Both the position numbers and the translations under genes were made by a program. Of a DNA stretch of 64,000 nucleotides, positions 12,341 through 23,753 are shown piece after piece. The stretch is from assembly GCA_963678705.1 (NCBI GenBank), contig OY783216.1:8556001-8620000 (forward strand). Direction: 5' to 3'. The notes under the pieces are model-generated. The model was not told the DNA's origin and searched no databases. It was given only the letters and a program-made list of their open reading frames with translations. Origin of the DNA: Panorpa germanica. Lineage: Eukaryota; Arthropoda; Insecta; Mecoptera; Panorpidae. The stretch's first letter is position 1. Every line of letters starts with the position of its first letter.

Positions 12341-13745
12341 TGCAAGGAAGGCAAATAAAGAGGAAATAAGTGAACACCACTCAGTCCGACTCTGTTTTAG
12401 AACTATATAAAGACATAGACGCTATCATGTCAATAGGCAATACACTTGATATAGTCCCACATATATGGATATATATACTTTACTTATTATCAATGCATAC
12501 TCATACTCATATGTATAAAACTAAAAACACTAGGCAAGGACAAGCATTCGGGGAATACCATACACGAAGGGTAACCATCCATCCGTACGATACAAGTGGC
12601 TTCTTCAAGGATCTCTTAACCCTTTGCAGGATGCCTCCTTGACTCCTCTTAATATGATTAAACTTTCGGACACGTATTATTACCCTCCCCCTTTCTCTGC
12701 TCTACTCTCTCCTCACCAGATGCTGTCAAACGACGCAAAAAAATAAGATATATCTATGGCCAAATAAAATATTATTGGAATGTTAGGGGAAGATTCTTTA
12801 TATTACAGTATATTTCTAGTTTGCGTATACACACATAAAATAGCACGTGTGTTACATCACGTGGAGGAGTGTGGGTTGAGGGGAGTGGGGTTTGTATTCA
12901 GGAAGGAATGCTTAGAGTTTAGGATGCAGAGTTCATCATAAAAACGAGTCCGGACGAGAAGGTCTAGTGTATGAGCCCTAGGGACAATGTACTTGTCAGT
13001 AATATATGGTTACATGCGACGCGGAGCGCGGCGCGCGGCGCGACCTCTGTAGGAAACTTTCAAACTACTGTATATTCTAGGAAACATGAATTTTAGTCTT
13101 TAGATCTCCCGATGTCAACCGGTGACCCGGCGCTTTGTCCGGTTCCGTATCCCTGTCACTTTTGTTGCGTCGTAAATTTTAATAAAGTAAATTATTTGAT
13201 TATTGGCATAACTGTTAATAGTAACTTTAGTAACTGACTAAAGAAGCAAGGTTACTTGTTCAGTCTTAGCTCGATGTTTTGTCCCTCTGATGTGAAACCG
13301 ACATTAGAGTTTCTTAGTTGTAATTCTTCACGTTATTTCAGCATCCCTATCAAACATTTTTCAAATATATGACAGTAGCATTGTTATGCAATTTATATAT
13401 TTATGTAAACAATAAATAAACCTTCAATATAAACCATATTATTCTTCTTCTTATCTTGAAATAGGTTTTTAATACAGTAAATAATAACAAGATATTCTTC
13501 TTATACGTTCTTCAATGTGCAGCTGCAGCTACTCCCTGATAGCAGCTGCTTAAAGTATTGAACAGTATTTGTAAAAGCTCCTGTATCGTATTAGTTAGCA
13601 ACATATTCAATATCTGCTGTTACAGTTGAAGGAGTATCAGAATAATAGTGTTCCTTATGACGTATATTTGTAGGACTTTATGGAAATGGATGGGTTACGT
13701 CATTATAACGAACGTGTTCTCGTTTCTAGCACAGTTGCAGTACAC
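12341..13745. other. Non-coding stretch with a CpG-dense 29-mer
   Basis: Bases 13015-13043 hold about ten CpG dinucleotides (GCGCGGCGCGCGGCGCGA core), very unlike the surroundings. A G-rich patch lies at 12862-12895. The frame at 12370-12642 includes a HTHTHMYK low-complexity stretch and is not a credible gene. Confidence 0.45.
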
Positions 13746-13943
13746 ATGTACGTACACTGTTAAAAATATTCTTGAACTAAATAAAAATTTGCTATACAGA
13801 TATTATTACTTTAATTTTTATTAAATACATTATTTTAAATTTTATGAATTTATATTATGGAAACAATTCTATTAAAATACACTGATATTCTTAGTGGCTT
13901 CAGAAATGTTGTAAAGTTTTTATTTTTAACAGTGTACGTACAT
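13746..13943. mobile_element. MITE with perfect 23-bp terminal inverted repeats
   Basis: The left end (13746-13768, core CGTACACTGTTAAAAATA) is exactly repeated in reverse complement at 13921-13943. The element is 198 bp, AT-rich inside and has no ORF. A related left-end sequence, CACAGTTAAAAATGTTCTT, occurs near 35077. The superfamily is not resolved because no target duplication is clear around the palindromic GTAC end. Confidence 0.65.
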
Positions 13944-15529
13944 ATTCCATTTTCTATTCAAACAAAATTATGATACGGCAAGCAAACATAAATAAAATGT
14001 AAACCGTTTATGATGTTGACGGGTACAATGTTATAATTGACAATTTCTGCATGTTGTTATCTAGTGCCCATGTTAAAGAAATGCATCAGTTAGAAAATGA
14101 ATTCACTAATAGCTGCAAGAATCAATTTAATTTAAAGTTTTAGCATAAATTGTAAAACAATACTACTACGTATTTCATTGTTCAATTAAAGTTTCTTACA
14201 TTTTACTTTCAAATTATAATCCGGTATTTCAATTCTACATTCTGTCCAAAAAGAAGAATTAGGAATACGTCATTTGAAAGTCCAGTGATGAAAGTAGAAA
14301 GGACGTTCCAGCGTGGTATAGTATAGTCAGAACAGAAATTCAAAATCTGTGCACGCACTAGCTTGGCGGACAAGAAGTTTTACATGCCTTTTTATTAATT
14401 CTACTCGGTCATAAATTCTGATTTTCAGGTTTTACTAGTAAACATTATTCTTAGCCTATAAACAATTGACAAATTTGAAAAAATCTATAGTGGTTTCACG
14501 TTAGAACTACCTTAAATAAATCTTTTGTATTTAATTTGATAGCAATGCAGTCAATTGCCAATTGCCCCTGCATACATAAGTCTCCTCTCTCTTTCTGATT
14601 CAGTGTTCAATTCGCCTATATATCGTTCATTAGCGAGACATCTCAATTATTGATTTATTTTTGCGATGACAACTGAAATAATGCATTACAGGAAATGTTG
14701 AAGTGTCATTTGCATGAGCTGCTTTGGTACGCATGAACACCCCCATCTATGACTTTATTTTCGTTGCATTTTAATAAAATTTGACGTAAAGCGTCGCTTC
14801 GTGTCTGTGTCTGTGTCTGTGTCCCCCTTGTTTAGATGTCACTTTTGAGAAAATTCGATGTTGACGACAGACATACCGACAGATTATGATTAGTGGTTCA
14901 GACATTGAGTTCAAGTTACATCCCTATACAGCAACACCCACTGCCCACATTACTTCCACCTCATCCCCAACAACTCCCTCTTTCCCTATCACCCGCCTAA
15001 GTTACTGGGCGTTGTCAAAATAACGAGCTGGAGTGTCACTTAAGCTGAATAAATACAAAATGTTGAATTATTGTTTGCTTTAGCAACATGTAATTAATGT
15101 TAATTATGAGAATTAAAACCAAATTGAATTACAACAGCGCCAGTGCCACACAGTGTTGAAAAAGTGTACTGGTTTACCTAAGTTGTAGAAACATGAAACC
15201 AAATATTGGATAATTAATATTAAAATCATTAAGTAGTCTAAATAAAGACGTAATCTAATCCAAGAGTGGTCTTCAATGAACTCTTATGGATTAGAATATT
15301 TTATAAGTGAGAAAGTGAAGAAAGTAGTACTCGACTGTTTCTTTTACTCTCACATAAGGATGGCATAAATTAAAGAAGGCAAATTCAATCAGAGATAAAA
15401 AAGGTGTGACAAAGAAGTACTTTGGAGCAAGAAAACGATAAGAAAGCAAGTAGAACCGCTGGATATGGTAAATGGTAAATGGTAAGAGAGCGAGGAGACG
15501 CTGGAGCTTAGGAAAGGAAAATGTGGAAA
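13944..15529. other. Non-coding stretch with a GTGTCT array and C-rich patch
   Basis: Bases 14801-14823 are a short GTGTCT tandem array, and 14938-15000 are C-rich. From about 15300 the plus strand becomes purine-rich. That part may be the decayed upstream portion of the LINE fragment that follows. Confidence 0.4.
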
Positions 15530-15703
15530 TAAGGTAGACAACAAGAAGAAGGCAAGGAAGGAAGAAAGTGGATGGCAGAATTACAGAAAAGTATAAAGGA
15601 GGGAACAGTACAGGAGAGTAGTTATTTTACAGAAATACGGAAGCTAAGAAAGGAGCTGGATAATCAATGTGCAGTGGAATTGAAAGGGAAGGGGATTTTT
15701 TAA
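15530..15703 (+). mobile_element. R1-like LINE C-terminal fragment, second subfamily
   Basis: After a TAA at 15530-15532 the frame runs to TAA at 15701-15703. It reads KEGRKWMAELQKSIKEGT and ends CAVELKGKGIF. KWMAEL aligns with KWMAEI of the 5555-5756 copy, but the residues after it differ, so it looks like a divergent relative. No 3' stem-loop was found downstream. Confidence 0.5.
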
Positions 15704-18032
15704 GAGTATAGCTTTTAGTATGGTTTATTTTAGTTAATTTTAAGTAGGAATTGAAATGTACTTACAAGAGTTAATGCAAAAGAATATCTACCTACTTAAA
15801 ATGAATAATAAAAGAGCCCCGTTAGTGTAGTTTTCTTCTTAATTGTTTCCCAGAGTTCCTGGCTTTGTTGCATGGCCTGTAGGTACCATAGATGGCAAGT
15901 CATTGGGTATGTATAATAATAAGCTCAACTATTCTCAGTCCGTGCAGTCTTGATTGTATCCAGATACAAGGAAACTATTCACATTGTTGCTACCAGAACA
16001 AGATATATAACGACATCTATGATACAACTTGAAATTATATTCGCTGCTCGTACAACAAAATCCGTGAATACATAATGTCGTACTCGTACATTTCGGTCGA
16101 GTATTCCCAAACCATAAATATCTAACTGTGTACATATTTCCCTAATAAAAATGTACGTTGTTAAAGTATCTATCTGTTTTATCTACAATTCAGTGTAGAA
16201 ACTGTTGCCTACCATCCAGGCCCAATTCAAAATTATGCACATTTACATGAACATGAATTATATCAAATTCATGTCATATAGTGGTGCTATGGGGAGAGGG
16301 GAGGCATGTGTATCTATGCAAAGATACGAGAGTGGGGTTGTTGAATTACGTAACCGTATTAACTTACTCATCTATATTTTACATATGCTATATCTCAATT
16401 TATATTATAAACAGAGGTAGTAAATAAAGGGGAGGTGAGGTGTTATGTTATGCTGTGTGGGGTGGTGCAGAGAAGACGTGGATGGGGTGTATAGGATTTA
16501 AAGTCTGGTGTAGTAGAGTTGTAATTACTTATGCGATTTAATTATGAATTAGCTCCGTAACTAAACAGTAAATCTTCATAATGCGGCGTCTGAGAAACTT
16601 ACCCGTTCTGTTCTGCTTACAAATCGGAAATGCATTTAAGTGAATACAGATTCTAAGAAAAATATTGCAGAGTTGCTCATGATTTTGTGTGAAACTTTCA
16701 GATTTTCATGTAAATGTTTTGTTAAACTTGTTTTGCTTTTACTAAAAATAATACCATAAAATTTATGTGGATAGCAGGACATTGTGGAATATTTGGAAAC
16801 GAATTGCTGAAAAATTGGCAGCAAGTACTTTTAAAAAAAAATTAATTAATATATCTTTTTAAACAATTTCGTTAAATTGGTTTGTTTTAACAATTTGTTT
16901 TACAGATAAAATTTATTTGATTTCAAACAGAAATATGTAAAGAACTTAAAAAATGTTGGTTGTCGTTTCTCACTTGGCTGCAACCTCGTGCCAATCAGGT
17001 GTAAACAGATGCACGTAATAATTGCGCAGTATATGTTAAAACTTCGAAATTAAACAAATAGTGCCTGTGCCACGTTCAACCTTGTGGGTTACCATCATTT
17101 TACCATCAGCGACATTTTATACGCGAGAACACAAAAGGAATAATTAATTTCATCCAATTATTGATTCCTGTGGCATTACGTGTTAGTGTGGGTGTAGGTG
17201 AGGTAGTGGCCGGTAGGTGCAGTGCAACTAAAGCGCGGATTAACCCGCACAAACAATTTAAATTGCAAAACAAAATAAAAGTTGCTGCAATATTAATTGG
17301 AAAGAAAATTGTGTTCGACATGTACAATATAATAGAAGAATAAATGATAAAAATAAATTGATTAATACAGGTAGGCATGGTGCGAACTGAACGTGCAGTT
17401 ACCTTAATTTTATTAATTAATAAGAACAGGTATCGGGGAAATATTTCGGGCATTGTTCAAAATATATTTGTACATAATTTCACTACATTTTTTATCATGT
17501 AACGACATGTAGAACGCAAATGAACGTATTGAAAGTAACAGGTTTACAAGTAAAAGCGAATTTTGTTAATGTATTACACGTGGCGTAAATAAATTAAAGA
17601 TTAAAAAATATTACCATTCACATCTCAATACAATCTCACAAATTTCTCAATAAATTCCGTTAAAATGTTTAAGAAATGACAGTGTACAGAAATAAAAGTT
17701 TCCAAACACATAGATATATATTTCATACGATTTAAGTACATAAAACATATCGATAATATTTTAGGGCTAATCCTGATATAAAGCTACAAAAAAAAAGGGT
17801 GAGATTATAAATATTTGAAATTATTAACCAAGCTCACAATATAAATCAAAGGGACACCCGAACATCTACCTATATGCCATCTGTAGAGATAAAAAGACAA
17901 CAGCGTGTGATTTTGGAAAATTTATTCAGTAAAAAATCAACAAAGTATATGAATTGTTTTGATTTATAGTGCGATTTGTCATTTCCGATACAATATGTGC
18001 ACGGCGAACAGTGAACGATAATGTGATGGTTA
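15704..18032. other. AT-rich stretch; 115-codon frame judged non-coding
   Basis: The longest frame (17106-17453, minus) reads as AT-driven isoleucine- and asparagine-rich sequence with no family likeness. A pyrimidine tract ending TTTTTTGTAG on the minus strand near 17788 is acceptor-like but leads into AT-rich sequence. A G-rich patch lies at 16428-16490. Confidence 0.4.
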
Positions 18033-18066
18033 GGGAGGGGCAGGGGGTGTGTAGGGGGTTAAGGGG
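18033..18066 (+). other. Potential G-quadruplex
   Basis: GGG, GGGG, GGGGG, GGGGG and GGGG tracts are separated by loops of 1-6 bases. This fulfils the usual G3+N1-7 pattern with a spare tract, inside AT-rich DNA. Confidence 0.7.
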
Positions 18067-21000
18067 TGTTGTATCGTACGTGGAATACAGTTTCCTTGAA
18101 TGTTGTATCGCGTAGAAACATCTGTAGAGGAAATCATGGAAACAGTCATTCGTTTGGATTACGATAAAATTTATTGACTGACACATTGCTAACCTTTACT
18201 CGAAATGTCAGATTGTTATAAATTAAGGGATGATCATTAATATAGGAATCATGTTAATTGAATTGATACAGCTGCATATATTAAAAATTGTCTTAAGACC
18301 TCACAAATGACTCCAGTTTTATGCGCTGGATACAAAGATAAAATACTAAACACAAGTAAGTAAAACAAAGTTATTTCATGTCAGAACTAATCTTTTATAT
18401 GTTACTAACTTATTACATTATTTATATAAAAAATAAGTAACATATAATTTTTATCCGATATCAATTCTTCAACAGTTAAACTACTGATATAAGCTTGGTT
18501 TAAATAATATATTTAACCATGGAATCTAAAAATGGCTTGGTTAAGTATTAAAGCTTTTAAATAATTCTATTGAAGTCGAATTCAGTTATAGATAGTCACC
18601 TGAAAATAACTGATTTTGAATTATTGATTTTGAATTTACTTCAGTAATAACCAAAAGATATATAATATATGAATACATAATACATTGTCAATATATGTCT
18701 TAAACTTTCTCTGTATTAATTAATTTATAATAAATTCGGACAACGGAGGGGTTTGTACTTAATAATTTTAATGAATTATGTACGTTATGTGATTCAGACA
18801 ATCCAGAACAAATTCAAAAAGTGCTCGAATTCCTTACAGATATAAACATAATAAACCAAATTTTATTAACATAAATTAATTTCATGCGAATATGACCTTG
18901 TCGTTGAAATCGTCTCAAATTGTAAAATAAAAATAAAGTAACTAGTTATTATGTTTTTGTGTTAGTTAAAATACTTTAAATTTGATAAGTTTTGTACTCG
19001 AGCTGCGTTATTCAACAACAATTCGATGCTAGTGCGTCTGAGTTTAAAATGTAACTGACGATAGAAGCTAGCTATAAATAAAATATGATCTACCAGTCAA
19101 CCAATCCCTCTCTGCGTACAATTACACAGTAATTGTCATTCATTAATTAATAATGTGATTCGTAAATAACATCGAATCGCTAATTAAAATTCAATGCTTT
19201 TATTAACATAATTATTGATTAAACAACGCCAATTATATTAAATTCAATTATATTTGTCATTTTCCATCTCTATGATTGATGATTTTGTTCTATCGGAAAT
19301 TGGAACTATACAACTAACAGTAAATTATAACTCGTATCCTCGTATCCTCGTATCCTTGTGGCAGGATCATTCAAATTAAAATATATTTATGTCAATTAAA
19401 TCAAATGAATGTTATATATTTCGATATATATCACTACTAATTACTACGATCAAATATTTCATTGTTTAAATGATATCCGGTGTAGGTGATCACAGAATAT
19501 TTTCCGGTGCAGTGCGGTCCAACTAGTGCGACATTCATATAAGGGTATTTTATTATACTCTGTCAGTCGGTAAAAAACAAAATTCTTTGTAAACCAGACC
19601 GAAACTATTATTTGCTTTTTAAATACTTTCTTTTTTAATATACAAAGCTGTTTGAATGAATGCGTACGAACAACAAATTTTGCTAATTCAACAAATGTTT
19701 AATGTTGAAGTCATACTTATGTGGACGACGCATACAATAAACCCACCACCAATACATTGGTCATGAAGCATACATCCGAATTCACAGAAGTTTATAGAAG
19801 GCGTTTATGTCGAGACTATTTATTTTGGACTTGTGACCAGTGTATCTACTAAGCCGATCCTAATGAAACTTACACCATGTCTTCTTCATATTATCATCTA
19901 GGAAGTAATTCTAGTTTTTTGATTGGCTCCCTCAGTTCATTCATTTTGTTTACTTATTTATATATTGTATATCTGAGAAGGATATCATATCAAGTGAATT
20001 GGGTCCTTTAGTAATTAGTAACACCTGTTAATCATACAGGGGTGCATTTGTCAAGCACGTGTCGCGTTATCAAGAGAACCGTACTGCTGGGGCATAATAT
20101 GACGTGTGATTTATACAGTTAGGAGTGATTTATGAATTGCTACATATTAAATCTGTGTTCTATTTGAATTTACCAGGTGTAAAGACCATGCATGTTTACT
20201 TGGACTAACACGGACATGCATGGAGTTAATGAAGTTGTTTTTTTTTAGAACGATAGGCCGTTTTATTGCTTTAGTGAAATGCTGAAATAGTTTATTACTT
20301 GTTTATGACTAAAAATAAATATTAAAAATAAAATGAGATTATAAAAGAAGAGGAAAGATACATCATTAGTTTAAGTTTAATGGAAGAGGGAGTTTAAATA
20401 TACTTAGAATAGTTTTAAGTTTAATTTAAGCTAAAAAAACAAAAATTTATTTAAACATTAATACTATAATTTAAAATACTGTTTTAATTGTTAAAGCTAA
20501 CTCTACAGTTTTTCTATTATTTCATAATGAATAAATCAGTCCGTGGTATATTTTTAAGTAGTCTAACAGAGAGCTATCATTGAAAACTAGGTTATAGAAA
20601 CGAAAAATAAAATTAATCATATAAAAAAAATAATTAAAAGTTTTTCAATGCATACTAAAGTACCAACGTATTATTAAAATTGTTTAAAACCAATAATTAT
20701 TGTTTGTAGAACCATAATTCTCTCGTAACATATACTTAATAGCTGCGTTTAATTGTAAGAACGGGCATGTGGCTCAAAATAAACAGAATCATTTTTTTAA
20801 ATAAATTGTTCAGCTTTGTCAATATTAATAAACTTTCAATAGTATAGAAATACTCGTGATACCAACATACGAACGTGGCAGGGGCGGTAAGGGTTGGGCG
20901 TTTGATTGACAGTTCCCTATTAATATTTAATTCGACCAACGCTTTTCATTACTTTTGCTACTTATACACGCAACGCGGTATGCGAGTATACTCGTACTAC

Positions 21001-22544
21001 GACAGGATTTTATTTGAAGTTAGTTGGATCAATGTTTGACCTAATTAGGGTTCAATAATTAGATATTTAAATATTTAATATTTTTCGAAATAAAACATAT
21101 ATTTTTTTATTAATATTATGTTTGATAGGTGTAGATATCTGGGTTTTTGGGTGTGTTGTGTGTCACTCTATTGGAAATGGATTGCAGAGGCGGTTACATC
21201 ATCAATATATATTTTGTATAAATTAAAAGCAATGTCTTGGTATAATTCTGCGTAGTACGATACTGGTAAAACGATTTATGGCTAAGTAAGTAAACACTTT
21301 TACACGTACAAATCAATGATTATTGTACCATTCAATATTGACACGTTTATTTCTAATAAAATATTTAACTTAACATTGTTTTATTTATAATAATGACACG
21401 GTCAATTATTATCCATTATCAACAAAAATATACCGATTTGTTTTTTTGTGTATTTACTTTTATTAATATTACCATGCTAAGGATTTGAATTTATGTAAAT
21501 TAAATTTATTTTGTGTTCAATTATCTTCAAATTTTGAAGATAATTAGATAATAACATTCTAATCGATGAAACTTATAGAACGACAATAATCAGAAAATCG
21601 TGCTAATAAGATAGTAGCTTTGTACTTAATATTGCTATGTGTATTTTAAATTAAGAAAATTATCTTTTTAGATATCTGGCCTCCTTATCCAATAATTTCA
21701 ATCAATTTCCTTTAATGCAAACTGTATAGTAAATTTCAGTAAATAAATTTAATTTAAAATCGGTGGAATATTTCAAGTTTAATAAACATTTGTAAATAAT
21801 TAATTAAATTAACTAGAAAATAAATTAATTAGTAGCATATAATGCAGAATGCAAGTAAATTTAGAATATGTAACCAAATATATGTTATGAATGTAACATA
21901 TTCATGATGAGTACGATAAAAATGTTTTATGCAATTTAAACTAATACAATGATGGAAAATTACATAATAAATTCCACATAAACAATCTAATTTGAATTAT
22001 AAATAGGTTGGTTTCATAATGACCATACACCAGCCTGGACTACACGTGGAATGTACTTGCCAACAATATTGTGCAACTCACAGTGATACACACCAACACG
22101 GGGATGTGTGTGTGGTTGTTCTATGTTCTAACTTGCTTCAAATATGAAGTGAACTCTCCCCTCCCTCATAAAGTAATTATAAATAAATAATTGTCTTTCT
22201 TGTGGATGACGTGGTTTTGTAGCATGACAATGAACTCAAATCAAAGTAGTAATGCTCGACTACGCAGAGATCAGGTCTGATTCTCAAAAATGGTAATAGA
22301 TTAAGTAATCCGTCTTCGAGAATGAATGTAAGAACAGCTCTTGAAGACGTCTGGGTTTTAAAAGTGCTTCATTATATTTTTCTGTTGGTTGCAACTGTTT
22401 TTTATATAAATGTATTCATATTGCTACTTTTATAGACATTTAACAATATGTTTACAATAAAGTCAACTTGCACAGTATGTGTCCAGTGACACAACCGTAT
22501 TTATTTATTATTTCATTTAATCAAGTCCTAGGGTGCATTCCTCT
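18067..22544. other. AT-rich stretch with small repeats
   Basis: It holds a hairpin with arms at about 18396-18412 and 18431-18446. Segment 18893-18940 resembles 37786-37830 inside another element (GACCTTGTCGTTGAAATCG against GACCTAGTCATTGAAATCG). An 8-bp CTCGTATC array lies at 19331-19356. Bases 20330-20440 faintly resemble the LINE 3' UTR (TTAGAATAGTTTTAAGTTTA). Confidence 0.4.
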
Positions 22545-22800
22545 TCAGTCCACTAAAGGTAGCTTATTTCATTACGTACTTTTCACCATTCGAGTTTTAA
22601 GTTCTTCTCTCTCTCTCTCTGTAGGTATGGCAAGATCGTGATAGAATCATACGTAATGTTTTTGTTTAAAATGTTTGTAATATCTCAATGTTTGAGTTGG
22701 CTAATGTACCCCATAGTTGCAACCCATTAGTCCATCTTGCTATTAGTATACATTTATATATTAATACTATTTTCTGTTTTCTATTAATAACTATAGGAAT
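22545..22800 (-). mobile_element. Jockey-clade LINE fragment
   Basis: On the minus strand broken frames give KIVLIYKCILIARWT, then NGLQLWGTLANSNIEILQTF and TKTLRMI. These correspond to the segment just C-terminal of the reverse transcriptase in jockey-type elements (KLLIYKxxLKPIWTYGxQLWG...IExxQxFxxKxLR). It is related to the copy at 53865-54150. A (TC)n run at about 22607-22620 interrupts it. Confidence 0.6.
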
Positions 22801-22900
22801 TTTTGTTCTAATTATTTAACTTGATAAAAAAATCAGAACATCAGGGACAAAACTTTGTGAATCATAAACTAGTATCTGGAATAGGAACACTTATTTGTTT

Positions 22901-23190
22901 AGGGGCCATTCATTATTACGTCACATGCGATAGAGGGAGGAAGGGGTTCCACAAAGAGTGACAAAATGTGTCAAAAGGGAGCAAGAGAGTCACAATTATT
23001 TTGACGTTACATCTAATCTAAAATTCAGCTTCCAAGAAAAAGAAAAACAAGATCTTTTATCAAATGTGTTATATCACAACAGGAGTGGGATGAAGTTTCC
23101 AAATGTGTGACAATGGTGACGGGAGTGGGGGAGGGGACTAAAAAAAACTATTAAATTTGTGTGAAATAATTTAAGAATGACCTCTTCGGT
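22901..23190 (+). mobile_element. Short DNA element, GGGGCCATTC-ended family, copy 2
   Basis: It starts GGGGCCATTCATTATTACG and ends with AAGAATGACCTCT, an imperfect inverted repeat. The interior has GTGACAAAATGTGTCAAAA and G-rich stretches typical of a repeat seen widely in arthropods. Bases 22858-22905 just upstream resemble 44235-44285, so the repeat unit may extend further left. Confidence 0.6.
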
Positions 23191-23683
23191 AGGTACTACA
23201 TAAATATTACAAGTTTTCTACTAAAAATAGTTCGCAGTTAATGTGTTTAAAGAAGAATAATAATGTTTGATAGTTAATTTCAATTTATATTTATTCAACT
23301 TTAAATTCACACTTAATTTGTTTCATATCGTTAATATTCGTCGTTCTTTCTAAATTCTACATACTACCATATCAAATAAATACTAAAAAGAAACATTTTC
23401 ATATAACAAAACAAAAAACAACCTAAATAAAACATCGCTATTATCTTAAACTCCATGTTAACGTTGGCAATGGAAGATTTAGGTAACATAAATTACATCT
23501 CACAGCCCATTTAGCAATGAACTACAGCATACACAAGTATGTAACATTAAACCTGTATGTACTCTATGTAACCTATAAGGTACAACATGAAGCTAGCTAT
23601 AGGGTAGAGTAGCGTAACGTTAGATGGTGGCTTTCCGCCACCATTATCTGAATTATTAATTTCAAATCCATTAGTTCACTTAC
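23191..23683. other. Putative intron start downstream of the signal-peptide exon
   Basis: If the minus-strand exon at 23684-23753 is real, this stretch is the beginning of its intron. There is no other feature besides AT-rich sequence. Confidence 0.3.
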
Positions 23684-23753
23684 CTATTTTCGCATGAGCA
23701 GTGTACAAGCAGCCTACCATAATCCAGAGACTGATACACGTTGTGATCCTCAT
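23684..23753 (-). CDS. Candidate first coding exon encoding a signal peptide (gene unknown)
   Basis: Read on the minus strand, ATG at 23753-23751 opens 23 codons plus one base and stops at a perfect donor, ATAG|GTAAGTGA (intron begins at 23683). The peptide starts MRITTC, continues with the hydrophobic core ISLWIMVGCLY and ends TAHA before KI, so it has the shape of a cleavable signal peptide with an A-x-A site before the lysine. The intron would be phase 1, which is common after signal-peptide exons of secreted, immunoglobulin-superfamily and receptor proteins (established knowledge). That the next exon lies to the left is inference. I found no matching mature domain in the window, so the protein is unidentified. 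The 5' boundary is unclear: AG acceptors lie upstream (for example GCGCTTGTAG near 23789), or transcription may start nearby. Short length is the main doubt. Confidence 0.5.

Noticed and set aside
12370-12642. 90-codon plus frame with a HTHTHMYK stretch
   Set aside because: The histidine/threonine run comes from a CATACT-type simple repeat, and there is no other coding signal.
17106-17453. 115-codon minus-strand frame
   Set aside because: Composition is AT-driven, with no domain, signal peptide or splice context.
17740-17810. Minus-strand acceptor (T-run ending TTGTAG) followed by an open frame
   Set aside because: The following frame is AT-driven and lacks a donor. T-runs ending in AG are common here.
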